Shown one piece after another: positions 5,434 to 12,381 of a stretch of 12,863 nt of DNA. Position 1 is the stretch's first letter. Every line of letters begins with the position of its first letter. The notes beneath the pieces were generated by a model. The model searched no databases. It saw nothing but the letters and a program-made list of their open reading frames with translations, and was not told the DNA's origin. The position numbers were made by a program, and so were the translations under genes. The stretch spans positions 1 through 12,863 of the forward strand of contig PLYB01000210.1 in assembly GCA_003151655.1 (NCBI GenBank), in the 5' to 3' direction. Source of the stretch: Gallionellaceae bacterium. Lineage in GTDB: Bacteria > Pseudomonadota > Gammaproteobacteria > Burkholderiales > Gallionellaceae.

Positions 5434-5464
5434 ATAAAAACCGGGCGTATTGCCATACGCCCCT
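5405..5464. repeat. REP-like palindrome pair at the msrB/dipZ junction
   Basis: Two 21-base arms (5405-5425 and 5444-5464) are perfect reverse complements separated by 18 bases. Each arm also folds on its own: GGCGTAT-N4-ATACGCC, a 7-bp stem with a 4-base loop. This nested layout is typical of REP/BIME-type dispersed repeats. The left arm codes the C-terminal tail of MsrB, and the right arm lies just before the dipZ ribosome binding site. As RNA it could act as an mRNA stabiliser or an attenuator within the operon. Confidence 0.75.
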
Positions 5465-5475
5465 ACGAGGTATTT

Positions 5476-7173
5476 ATGCTGATCTTTTTACTGGCCTATC
5501 TCGGTGGTGTACTCACTATCTTCAGCCCGTGCGTATTACCGGTGTTGCCGTTCGTTTTTGCGCGCTCGGGGCAATCATTCCGCCGCGCAGGTCTGCCAAT
5601 ACTGCTGGGTATGGCCGCCACTTTTACAGTGTTGGCCAGCTTGGCAGCAGTCGGCGGAGCTTGGTTGGTCGAAATAAATCAATATGGTCGTTATGCGGCA
5701 ATGGCGCTGCTATTGTTGATGGGCGTAGCGCTGATCTTCCCCGCATTATCTGAGTGGCTGATGCGGCCTTTTGTTGCGTTGGGTGGGCGCTTGCAACAGC
5801 ACGCCGATCAAAAAAATAGCCTTACCGGCTCGCTACTCTTGGGCGTGGCGGTCGGTTTTTTATGGGCACCTTGTGCCGGGCCAATTCTGGGACTGGTATT
5901 GGCAGGTGCCGCGCTCAAAGGTGCAAATCTTTACAGCGCATTATTGCTGTTAGTGTTCGCAGCCGGAGCGGCAACTTCGTTAGCCGTTGCTCTACTGGCG
6001 GGCGGACGAATACTCAGCCTGATGAAGCGCGGCCTGGGCGCAGAAGAATGGGTGCGACGCGGCTTGGGTGTCGCAGTGGTGGCAGGGGTAGTGGTCATCG
6101 CCCTGGGTTGGGACACCCGATTTCTTTCACAGTTTTCATTGCTAAGCACCGCCAGCACCGAGCAGCAATTGATTGATAAACTGGCACAACAATCCGATGC
6201 GGCAGTTGTTGCCGAGACTCGCAAAGCACCGCCCTTAAACGGTGCAACGCAGTGGCTCAACTCGCAGCCACTGAGCAACGAAATGCTGCGCGGCAAAGTG
6301 GTGCTGGTCGATTTCTGGACATACTCCTGCATCAACTGTTTGCGCACCCTGCCCTACTTGAAGGCATGGGATGAAAAATATCGCGCGCAAGGTTTACTTA
6401 TCATCGGCGTACATGCCCCGGAGTTTGCCTTTGAAAAAGACCTGAACAATGTGGCACAAGCGGTGCGCGACCTCGGCATTCATTACCCCGTGGCGATAGA
6501 TAATCAATATGCTATTTGGAATGCCTACCAGAACCAATATTGGCCCGCGCATTATTTGATCGACGCACAGGGACGCATCCGTCATCAACATTTCGGCGAG
6601 GGGGCTTATCAGGAAACCGAGCAGATGATTCAAACACTGCTGAAAGAGGCAAATCAAGGTTTGGCATTAAACGGAAAGCTGGTGCAGGTCGCGGGTATTG
6701 GTGCGACTGCGGAGGCAGCAAATATGCCGAAGTCGCCGGAAACCTATGTGGGTTATTCGCGTCAAGAAAATCTGGCTTCGCCCGAGCCAATCATCCCCGA
6801 TCAGACCAGCCGTTACAGCGCTCCGCGCCTCCTCCAACCAGATCAATGGGCACTGAGCGGCATGTGGCAGGTATCCAAAGAATCCGCCTTGCTGACAACA
6901 GTCGGTGGCGCTATCAATTACCATTTCCGGGGACGAGACTTACATCTGGTATTGGGCGCGCGCAACGGCAAACCGGTACGCTTTAAAGTCACCTTGGATG
7001 GCAAAGCCCCCGGCAACGATCACGGCATGGACACCGATGCACAAGGCAACGGAGTGATACACGAACAGCGCTTGTATCAACTGATTCGCCAAAGCGGACA
7101 AATCAAGGATCGAATATTTCGTATCGAATTTTTAGACACCGAGGCCGAGGCATTTGCCTTTACTTTTGGCTAA
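5476..7173 (+). CDS. dipZ: DipZ: CcdA/DsbD-like membrane electron carrier fused to a thioredoxin-like domain
   Basis: The product has 565 residues, with a start at 5476 supported by GAGG six bases upstream. Residues 1-215 are the CcdA-type membrane domain with about six helices; its two redox cysteines are C19 in FSPCVLP and C133 in WAPCAGP. Residues about 245-390 are a periplasmic TlpA/thioredoxin-like domain with the active site C285-I-N-C288. Residues about 400-565 (starting near SPETYVGY) are the extra beta-rich C-terminal domain found in DipZ proteins. It should carry electrons from cytoplasmic thioredoxin across the membrane to periplasmic partners. Lying between msrB and msrA, the evident clients are these two reductases. 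The gap to msrA is 17 bases, so they are co-transcribed. Confidence 0.9.
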   Translation: MLIFLLAYLGGVLTIFSPCVLPVLPFVFARSGQSFRRAGLPILLGMAATFTVLASLAAVGGAWLVEINQYGRYAAMALLLLMGVALIFPALSEWLMRPFVALGGRLQQHADQKNSLTGSLLLGVAVGFLWAPCAGPILGLVLAGAALKGANLYSALLLLVFAAGAATSLAVALLAGGRILSLMKRGLGAEEWVRRGLGVAVVAGVVVIALGWDTRFLSQFSLLSTASTEQQLIDKLAQQSDAAVVAETRKAPPLNGATQWLNSQPLSNEMLRGKVVLVDFWTYSCINCLRTLPYLKAWDEKYRAQGLLIIGVHAPEFAFEKDLNNVAQAVRDLGIHYPVAIDNQYAIWNAYQNQYWPAHYLIDAQGRIRHQHFGEGAYQETEQMIQTLLKEANQGLALNGKLVQVAGIGATAEAANMPKSPETYVGYSRQENLASPEPIIPDQTSRYSAPRLLQPDQWALSGMWQVSKESALLTTVGGAINYHFRGRDLHLVLGARNGKPVRFKVTLDGKAPGNDHGMDTDAQGNGVIHEQRLYQLIRQSGQIKDRIFRIEFLDTEAEAFAFTFG

Positions 7174-7190
7174 CCAAGAGGAGTATTATC

Positions 7191-7814
7191 ATGCTAACCT
7201 TCAACACTTTTCGCAGATATTTATTCACCGGAATTTTCATCATGCTCACTATGGACGGACTCACAAATTCAGCGGCAGCAGCCGAACAGACGGCCGTGTT
7301 TGCGGGTGGCTGCTTCTGGGGAGTGGATGCGGTATTCAAACACGTCAAAGGCGTGTCGGGAGTGGTGTCCGGTTATGCCGGGGGTCTGGCAGCCACGGCC
7401 TATTATGAACTAGTCAGTAGCGGTGACACCGGCCATGCCGAGTCGGTGCAGGTGCGTTTTGATCCGGTGCAGGTATCGTATCAACAGCTGCTACAAGTGT
7501 TCTTCAGTGTGGCGCACGACCCTACCCAACTCAACCATCAAGGCGCGGATGTCGGCAGCCAATATCGTTCGGCGATCTTTTACACTAACAACGAACAACA
7601 AAAGACCGCACAAAACTATATCCAACAGCTAACCGCGCAACACGCTTTTCCGAGTGCCATCGTCACTCAAGTCGTGCCACTGGAAAAATTTTATGCCGCA
7701 GAGGAACATCACCAAAACTACCTGGCACTGCATCCTTACCAGCCCTATATCGTATCTTGCGACCTGCCAAAATTGGCGCAACTGCACAAACGTTTTCCTG
7801 AATTGTATAAGTGA
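7191..7814 (+). CDS. msrA: Exported peptide-methionine (S)-S-oxide reductase MsrA
   Basis: The product has 207 residues, with a start at 7191 behind GAGGAG. An N-terminal hydrophobic segment (about residues 11-31, ending NSAAAAEQ) looks like a Sec signal peptide, so the enzyme is periplasmic. The MsrA domain follows: the catalytic C41 in GGCFWG, then GYAGG, the SGDTGHAESV motif, and YRSAIFY. It reduces the S epimer of methionine sulfoxide, complementing MsrB. Near the end, VSCDLPKL places C190 where many relatives have no cysteine; it may act as a resolving cysteine so that DipZ can regenerate the enzyme. It is the last gene of the operon, and a terminator-like hairpin follows. Confidence 0.93.
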   Translation: MLTFNTFRRYLFTGIFIMLTMDGLTNSAAAAEQTAVFAGGCFWGVDAVFKHVKGVSGVVSGYAGGLAATAYYELVSSGDTGHAESVQVRFDPVQVSYQQLLQVFFSVAHDPTQLNHQGADVGSQYRSAIFYTNNEQQKTAQNYIQQLTAQHAFPSAIVTQVVPLEKFYAAEEHHQNYLALHPYQPYIVSCDLPKLAQLHKRFPELYK

Positions 7815-7848
7815 TACTTTTACGTTGTAGCGATGACGCAAAAGCCTT

Positions 7849-7876
7849 GCAGATCACTTGGTGATTGCGATTTTTT
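7849..7876 (+). terminator. Terminator of the msrB-dipZ-msrA operon
   Basis: GC-GATCAC and GTGATTGC form a stem with a three-base loop (one bulged A, one G-T pair), followed by GATTTTTT. It lies 34 bases after the msrA stop. The stem is modest, but the T-run is good. Confidence 0.5.
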
Positions 7877-8033
7877 AGCCGGATTGAAATCGATTTCGAT
7901 GGCGGAAGCTGTGACTTCTCAGATAGCACCTCACAGCATCGCACAACGTATTGAAAGCCCTGTCCCACTAGGCCGATCTGTATATTCTACACTGTCGCTC
8001 CAGCTCACAACAAGTCAATAAATCTCAACTTAA

Positions 8034-8364
8034 ATGATGGGTGGGATGATGGGTGACTCGTTTCATGCTGCTGCCGAGTTCGAATGAGCATTTAAGATTC
8101 GAACTCACGTACAAGCTGCCGAAATGCGACAGGTAAGACGATGGGTAACTCACAAATTAATCACCCAGCTTTGTCTCAATTTTATCGTAGTAGCTTCACA
8201 GGAATTAGTTTATTGACCGGAAAGAGTTCGAAAACAATATTTCACCTCGTATCACAAGCTCTCACAACGCGTCACATTTCCCTTTATAATCATAGTGATG
8301 TTATAATTTTACCCATCGTGGCGCACTCTCGTTGCCACTAATTTTCTAACTAGAATGATGGGTG
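8034..8364. repeat. ATGATGGGTG repeats flanking the integrase start (possible arm-type sites)
   Basis: The 10-mer ATGATGGGTG occurs at 8034-8043, 8046-8055 (12 bases apart) and 8355-8364. Related GATGGGT occurs at 8140-8146, and an inverted ACCCATC at 8311-8317. A further ATGGGTA lies just after the third copy. Such spaced repeats next to a P4-type integrase gene suggest arm-type binding sites for the integrase or its directionality factor. Confidence 0.45.
8076..8106. repeat. 10-bp perfect inverted repeat
   Basis: GAGTTCGAAT (8076-8085) and ATTCGAACTC (8097-8106) are separated by 11 bases. There is no T-run, so it is more likely a protein-binding site or a remnant of an attachment region than a terminator. 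The TTCGAA words recall a tRNA T-loop, but no tRNA can be folded around them. Confidence 0.4.
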
Positions 8365-9584
8365 AGACAATGGGTAAAAGAGAATCTGAACTGGGCGCTC
8401 TGGCGGTGTCGCAAATTAGGAGAAGAGGCATTAATTTTGTTGGAGGCGTTGCTGGGCTTGCAATTAATGTAACTAAATCAGGCGGCAGAAGTTGGGTAGT
8501 ACGTTACACCGTTGCCGGAAAGCGTAGAGACAAAGGACTCGGTGGCTATCCAGATGTCACCCTCGCCGATGCCAAGATTGCAGCTAGGGCAGTCCGTGCA
8601 AAATTAGCTCAGGGGATTGACCCTATAGAAGATGCTCGCGCCCAGCGTAGCCAGTTGATTGCAGCACAAGTTTCCGCCATCACATTCAGTCAAGCCGCTA
8701 AGCAGTATATTGATACCCATGAAAGCACTTGGCGCAATTCCAAACATGCACAGCAGTGGAGAAACACAATTCAGACCTATGCTGAACCAGTTATCGGAAA
8801 AATGCTTGTACGTGAAGTGACCTTACAACAAATCATTTCACTGCTCGAACCAATTTGGCGCACTAAGACAGAAACCGCTTCTCGATTGCGTGGGCGTATC
8901 GAATCAATATTTGATTGGGCAATCGCAAGAGGTTATCGCACCGAAACTAACCCTGCCCGTTGGAAGGGGTTGCTAGACACAATGCTTCCAGCCCCCGGAA
9001 AAATTACCAAGACTGACCATCACAAAGCTTTGCCTTACGTCAAACAGCCGGAATTTATGAAGTTACTTGCGGCACAACAGGGTATAGGGGCGCGTGCTTT
9101 GGAATTTACGATCTTGACCGCCTGCCGTTCAGGTGAAGTGCGAGGGGCTAAATGGAGTGAGATTGATTTAGCCAATGCGGTTTGGACTGTTCCAGCGTCC
9201 AGAATGAAAGCGGGGAAGGAACATCGCGTTCCGCTGTCGGATGCCGCTCTGTCCATTATTAAGTCAATGAAGGAGTCTGCATTCTGTGACTACGTATTTC
9301 CAAGCTCTCATGGAGCCAATGCCTCCGACTCTGAAGGTAAGCCACTCTCAGACATGACTTTGACAGCAGTACTTCGTCGAATGGAAGTGGCAGCCGTTCC
9401 TCATGGCTTCCGTTCCACATTCCGCGACTGGTGTGCCGAGCAGACAGACTTTCCTAGAGAGGTAGCTGAAATGGCTTTGGCTCATGCAATCGGCAATAAA
9501 GTTGAAGCTGCATACCGCCGAGGTGACTTGTTCGACAAGCGGAAGCAACTCATGCAGGACTGGGCTACCTTTGCCAGAACATAA
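8355..9584 (+). CDS. int: P4-type tyrosine recombinase (integrase)
   Basis: This 409-residue protein, if the ATG at 8355 is used, is a site-specific integrase. A nearby ATG at 8370 (MGKRESEL) is equally possible and would leave a GATGGGTG repeat in the leader. The N-terminal 15-95 region is a DUF4102 arm-binding domain (WVVRYTVAGKRRDKGLGGYP, then LADAKIAARAVRAKLAQGIDP). Residues about 110-205 form the SAM-like core-binding domain. The catalytic domain from about 230 holds R258 (TACRSGEVR), H350-x-x-R353 (PHGFRSTFRDW), H377 (LAHAIGN) and the nucleophile Y387 (AAYRRGD), so the enzyme appears complete. Such integrases drive genomic islands and P4-like satellites, often into tRNA genes. It defines the left end of the mobile element here, and a terminator follows it. 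Confidence 0.95.
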   Translation: MMGETMGKRESELGALAVSQIRRRGINFVGGVAGLAINVTKSGGRSWVVRYTVAGKRRDKGLGGYPDVTLADAKIAARAVRAKLAQGIDPIEDARAQRSQLIAAQVSAITFSQAAKQYIDTHESTWRNSKHAQQWRNTIQTYAEPVIGKMLVREVTLQQIISLLEPIWRTKTETASRLRGRIESIFDWAIARGYRTETNPARWKGLLDTMLPAPGKITKTDHHKALPYVKQPEFMKLLAAQQGIGARALEFTILTACRSGEVRGAKWSEIDLANAVWTVPASRMKAGKEHRVPLSDAALSIIKSMKESAFCDYVFPSSHGANASDSEGKPLSDMTLTAVLRRMEVAAVPHGFRSTFRDWCAEQTDFPREVAEMALAHAIGNKVEAAYRRGDLFDKRKQLMQDWATFART

Positions 9585-9642
9585 AGCATTTCTAAGGAAG
9601 CAAATTAAAAGTCTACATATCTCGTTTTTAACGGAAAAAGGG

Positions 9643-9668
9643 GGCAGTCTTTTGGGGCTGCCATTTTT
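9643..9668 (+). terminator. Terminator of the integrase gene
   Basis: GGCAG (9643-9647) and CTGCC (9658-9662) form a stem with a ten-base loop, followed by ATTTTT. It stands about 60 bases behind the integrase stop. Confidence 0.6.
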
Positions 9669-9795
9669 CTGCAGTTAGTATTTACCTCAACTCAAAACCC
9701 GCTTTTTTCCGCCGCACCTCATTTTTCCATTGGCAATGAATTTGCGGCCATTATTTTATATATCTTACTGATTATTTGTATAAATGATGATTTCA

Positions 9796-9823
9796 TTGCC
9801 CACCCTGCATGGGCATATATGAG
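9796..9823 (+). promoter_or_regulatory. Candidate alpA promoter with palindromic operator
   Basis: TTGCCC (9796-9801) and TATGAG (9818-9823) are 16 bases apart and could be weak -35 and -10 boxes. The palindrome TGCCCA-N7-TGGGCA (9797-9815) overlaps this spacer and is well placed for a repressor. It is a weak call from position and symmetry only. Confidence 0.3.
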
Positions 9824-9924
9824 TGTATTTGTAAATTTTTGATGTTGCGAAGGCCTTCTCGCACGTTTGCTACTGTAGGGACGTTTTTCCTTTCTTAACT
9901 CTTCCCCTACATTAAGGAAATATT

Positions 9925-10131
9925 ATGCCTCAAAATGTAGAAACAGCAGCAAACCATGGATTTATGCGTCAGAAGGAATTAATGAAGATGCTTCCATTCT
10001 CTCCGGCGACTTTGTGGAGAATGGTGAAGGCGGGAACATTCGTTAAACCAGTTAAGCTCTCAACAAGAATAACTGCGTGGAACCGCTTAGACGTGTATGA
10101 ATGGATGAACAAGCAAGGAGTACAGAAATGA
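9925..10131 (+). CDS. alpA: AlpA-family transcriptional regulator
   Basis: This 68-residue protein has an AAGGAAA ribosome binding site. It is a MerR-like winged helix of the AlpA/phage excisionase class: FMRQKELMKMLPFSPATLWRMVKAGTF is the helix-turn-helix, and the wing ends in TRITAWNRLDVYEWM. AlpA proteins in P4-type elements activate the integrase or act as excision factors. Its stop TGA overlaps the start of the next gene (ATGA), so it is co-expressed with the ATPase. Its own promoter region has a palindrome that may be its operator. Identification is by fold and context; which promoter it controls is inferred. Confidence 0.85.
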   Translation: MPQNVETAANHGFMRQKELMKMLPFSPATLWRMVKAGTFVKPVKLSTRITAWNRLDVYEWMNKQGVQK

Positions 10132-11207
10132 TTACTGAACCTATTTCTGCAACTCCTAATAGCAAGCCATCTGGCTCATATGATCTATATAACTTTCTTA
10201 CAGCCAAGCACTTATCAGGGCTACCTTCAGCGAGGTGGCTAATAGATGATATTTTGCCTGATTCGGGATTGGCATGTCTGTTTGGTAATAGTGGCGTTGG
10301 AAAATCATTTATCGGTCTGGATGTAGCTGGGTCAGTTGCCCGTGGTGCGACTTGGTTTGGCCACCCGACCAACACCTGCAGTGTTGTCTATGTAGTATTG
10401 GAGGGGCAAGCCGGATTTTTCCGACGAGTCAAAGCTTGGCAAATGCACCATGAAATTGATTTCCCAGAAAATGTTCAATTCCTTTGTGAACCATTTGCCT
10501 TGACCAATCCACTTAATCTCAATAAGTTGTGTGATTCAATCCTGGAAAGTGGTGGTGCTGGATTAATTATTATAGACACCTTAAATAAAGCAGCTCCGGG
10601 TGCAGATGAAAATTCTTCCGTAGACATGGGGAAGATTTTGGCTGGCGCGTCTCATATTCAACAAGAGACTAATGCTTTGGTTTTACTAGTTCACCATTCC
10701 GGCAAAGATGCTACTCGCGGACTTCGAGGCCATTCAAGTTTAGGTGCAGCGGCGGATGCGATAATTGAAGTCGAAAAGGACGGACTACTAATCCGCTGGA
10801 ATCTGTTGAAGTCAAAGGATGGTGAAGACGGCATCAGTCACTCGTTCAAGCTTGAGACTGTTGAAGTTGAAACTGACCCCAATGGCAAAGTCATTACGTC
10901 TTGCGTTATTCAGGAGGTTGAAGGTGTGGCATCTTGTAGGAAGCTCAGCGAACCTCGTGGAGTAAATCAAAAAGCCATTCTTGCAGCCGTTCAGGAAATT
11001 ATGGTCAATCGGCGTATGCAATTATTGATTGATACACCTGACTGCCTAGGTGGAATATTGTTTGATGATCTATTAACCGAGGTTAAGGATGTGCTTATAG
11101 ACATTGACCCCAAGCATCGCCAGACAAGAACGAAAGAAGCTCTAGAAGCAATAATACGTATGGGTTATCTCAAAGTAATAAATGGCTGGTTGTACCTTTC
11201 TCAATAA
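10128..11207 (+). CDS. RepA-like AAA ATPase (AAA_25 family)
   Basis: The ATG at 10128 overlaps the alpA stop and has AAGGAG seven bases upstream, so this start is preferred over an in-frame ATG at 10101. The product has 359 residues. Residues about 25-225 form a RecA-like core: Walker A GNSGVGKS (53-60), Walker B LIIIDTLNK with D150, and the motif LLVHHSGKDATRGLRGHSS (187-204), which matches RepA-type hexameric helicases and the AAA_25 group. The C-terminal part (about 280-359) may be a winged-helix DNA-binding domain. In plasmids and islands these ATPases help open the replication origin. Coupled to alpA and followed at a distance by CGGGA repeats, it may drive replication of the excised element; this is inference. 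Confidence 0.85.
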   Translation: MITEPISATPNSKPSGSYDLYNFLTAKHLSGLPSARWLIDDILPDSGLACLFGNSGVGKSFIGLDVAGSVARGATWFGHPTNTCSVVYVVLEGQAGFFRRVKAWQMHHEIDFPENVQFLCEPFALTNPLNLNKLCDSILESGGAGLIIIDTLNKAAPGADENSSVDMGKILAGASHIQQETNALVLLVHHSGKDATRGLRGHSSLGAAADAIIEVEKDGLLIRWNLLKSKDGEDGISHSFKLETVEVETDPNGKVITSCVIQEVEGVASCRKLSEPRGVNQKAILAAVQEIMVNRRMQLLIDTPDCLGGILFDDLLTEVKDVLIDIDPKHRQTRTKEALEAIIRMGYLKVINGWLYLSQ

Positions 11208-11255
11208 CAGCTGGTTACCAAATTAGTCCTTCCCAATCCTTCAGCAAAACAAATA

Positions 11256-11301
11256 TTAGAGACTGCTGGATTGGAAGTGATTAATTTCAATCAGTCTCTA
11301 A
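11256..11301. terminator. Bidirectional terminator between the ATPase and UDG genes
   Basis: TTAGAGACTG (11256-11265) and CAGTCTCTAA (11292-11301) form a perfect 10-bp inverted repeat. Inside, GATTGGAA and TTTCAATC pair with one G-T. It lies between converging genes, and its right arm covers the stop codon of the glycosylase gene. There is no long T-run on either side, so the terminator role is inferred from position. Confidence 0.5.
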
Positions 11302-11924
11302 ATCATTCGTAATTTGCACCCAATATCCTTTTTCCAAAACTCATCGAAGCTGTCCTTTCCAGTCGTGGACGCACATGGATGATGTGACCAAACAAATGGC
11401 TTGATACCTAATTTATCTACAACGAATTGCCTTGTTTTCACTCCCCACGCAATTAATTTTACATTTGGATTCGCTTCTTTTACCTGAGAAACTATTGATT
11501 TGATAAAGTCATCCCATATCTCTCCATTCAGATGTGCGCCAGCAAATTCCCGCTTGTTTCCAGCAGGAACCGTTAGCGAAGCATTCAGCAATAACACCCC
11601 TCGCTTTTCAATCCAGTCAGTTAAATCCATTTTCTCATTACCTACCTTGTTCATTATTCGACCAAGGGCGTGCCGCTTTTTACCGTTGGTAGCGAATGCA
11701 ACGCCAGTCGCATCTGGAATTCCATTTGTCTCGCTGTAGTAAGGATCTTGACCAAAAATAATATATTTCACATCTTTCGGTTTAATTAGACTAAGCGCTT
11801 TAAATATGTTTTCTGGTTCAGGAAAAAACCTCTCCTCTATTGATTCTGGGAAGTCTTCTTTTTTGACATCCCATCCATTCTTAACCTGCCCTTTAAATAA
11901 TTTGTATAGCTTCCGCTGTTTCAT
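11298..11924 (-). CDS. Divergent family-1-like uracil-DNA glycosylase
   Basis: The product has 208 residues, and the ATG is preceded by AGGGGGTGGG. The UDG fold is clear: GQDPYY (58-63) with the water-activating D60, GVAFATN (74-80) with F77 in the base-stacking position, GVLLLNASLTV (109-119) with N114 as the uracil-reading asparagine, and the histidine motif SHHPCAST (180-187). Family-1 Ung removes uracil from DNA. Two key places differ: GQDPYH reads GQDPYY, and the leucine-intercalation loop HPSPLS reads HPCAST, so the flipping leucine is absent. Base choice or activity may therefore be altered. The gene is AT-rich and lysine-rich compared with the chromosomal genes to the left, on a mobile element, and divergent from an XRE regulator. 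It may protect or attack phage or element DNA, but that is inference. Confidence 0.85.
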   Translation of the reverse strand: MKQRKLYKLFKGQVKNGWDVKKEDFPESIEERFFPEPENIFKALSLIKPKDVKYIIFGQDPYYSETNGIPDATGVAFATNGKKRHALGRIMNKVGNEKMDLTDWIEKRGVLLLNASLTVPAGNKREFAGAHLNGEIWDDFIKSIVSQVKEANPNVKLIAWGVKTRQFVVDKLGIKPFVWSHHPCASTTGKDSFDEFWKKDIGCKLRMI

Positions 11925-12033
11925 TTCCCACCCCCTAGATTTTTAGCGCAAGTCCGCATAATGCCGATTGCAGGCTAATTTTGTACCATATATGAGGGTG
12001 TGTAAAGAAGGGCGAGGTGGCATTGTTTCGGGA

Positions 12034-12381
12034 ATGAGCAGAAACAGTGAACCGAAGAGGGAGCGCAACGAAGAATTGATTAAGGCGTTCGCTACCGAGC
12101 TGAGTACTAGACGTAAAAAGGCTGGCTTGTCGCAAGACAAGTTTGCTCTTGCTGCGTCAGTTGATCGTTCCTTTATTGCGAAGCTGGAACTAGCAAAGTT
12201 TCAACCTTCACTGAGCGTGTTGTACGATCTAGCGAAGGCGCTCGACAATGAATTACCTGATTTTATTCAAGGGGTTTTTTCCCGTTACAAGAAGACACAG
12301 AATCACTGCAATAAAGTTGCGTTGCTTAAATGCACCGCAAACAAAGAGCCACCACTGAAGCATGATGGGAGTAGCACATGA
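12034..12381 (+). CDS. XRE-family helix-turn-helix regulator
   Basis: From the ATG at 12034 it has 115 residues; in-frame ATGs at 11968 and 11992 are possible but add no recognisable domain, and the ribosome binding site does not decide (GAGG about 14 bases upstream). Residues about 19-75 are a standard Cro/C1-type domain: LSTRRKKAGLSQDKFALAA, then VDRSFIAKLELAKFQPSL and VLYDLAKALD. The rest (about 80-115) is basic and has no known domain. This type resembles controller proteins of restriction-modification and other cargo modules. It shares a 109-base divergent gap with the glycosylase gene and overlaps the next gene by four bases (ATGA), so it may regulate both. Confidence 0.85.
   Translation: MSRNSEPKRERNEELIKAFATELSTRRKKAGLSQDKFALAASVDRSFIAKLELAKFQPSLSVLYDLAKALDNELPDFIQGVFSRYKKTQNHCNKVALLKCTANKEPPLKHDGSST

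Larger units (their letters stand above)
7815..8354. other. 540-base gene-free stretch between msrA and the integrase
   Basis: No convincing gene is present on either strand. The left part holds the msrA terminator and a 12-bp palindrome GAAATCGATTTC (7886-7897). The right part, from about 8034, holds the GATGGGT repeats, a 10-bp inverted repeat and AT-rich promoter-like sequence before the integrase. The border between chromosome and element probably lies between about 7880 and 8034. No tRNA end or other recognisable attachment core was found. Confidence 0.5.
9585..9924. other. 340-base intergenic region between integrase and alpA
   Basis: No gene is visible. It contains the integrase terminator (9643-9668), then an AT-rich stretch with several small palindromes: CATTGGCAATG near 9730, TGCCCA-N7-TGGGCA at 9797-9815 and TGCGA-N8-TCGCA at 9846-9863 around GAAGGCCTTC. 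It ends in the AAGGAAA ribosome binding site of alpA. It is probably the control region for alpA and the ATPase. Confidence 0.5.

Noticed and set aside
6516..6986. Long + strand open frame inside dipZ
   Set aside because: It lies in another frame of the well-supported dipZ gene and has no ribosome binding site.
7833..8021. Open frame of 62 codons after msrA
   Set aside because: It starts before and runs through the msrA terminator and has no recognisable features.
8076..8106. tRNA T-arm remnant as the attachment site
   Set aside because: TTCGAA words are present, but no acceptor stem, CCA end or cloverleaf can be drawn; kept only as an inverted repeat.
8141..8341. Open frame of 66 codons upstream of the integrase
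   Set aside because: It has no ribosome binding site and no protein-like pattern, and it spans the repeat and promoter-like sequence.
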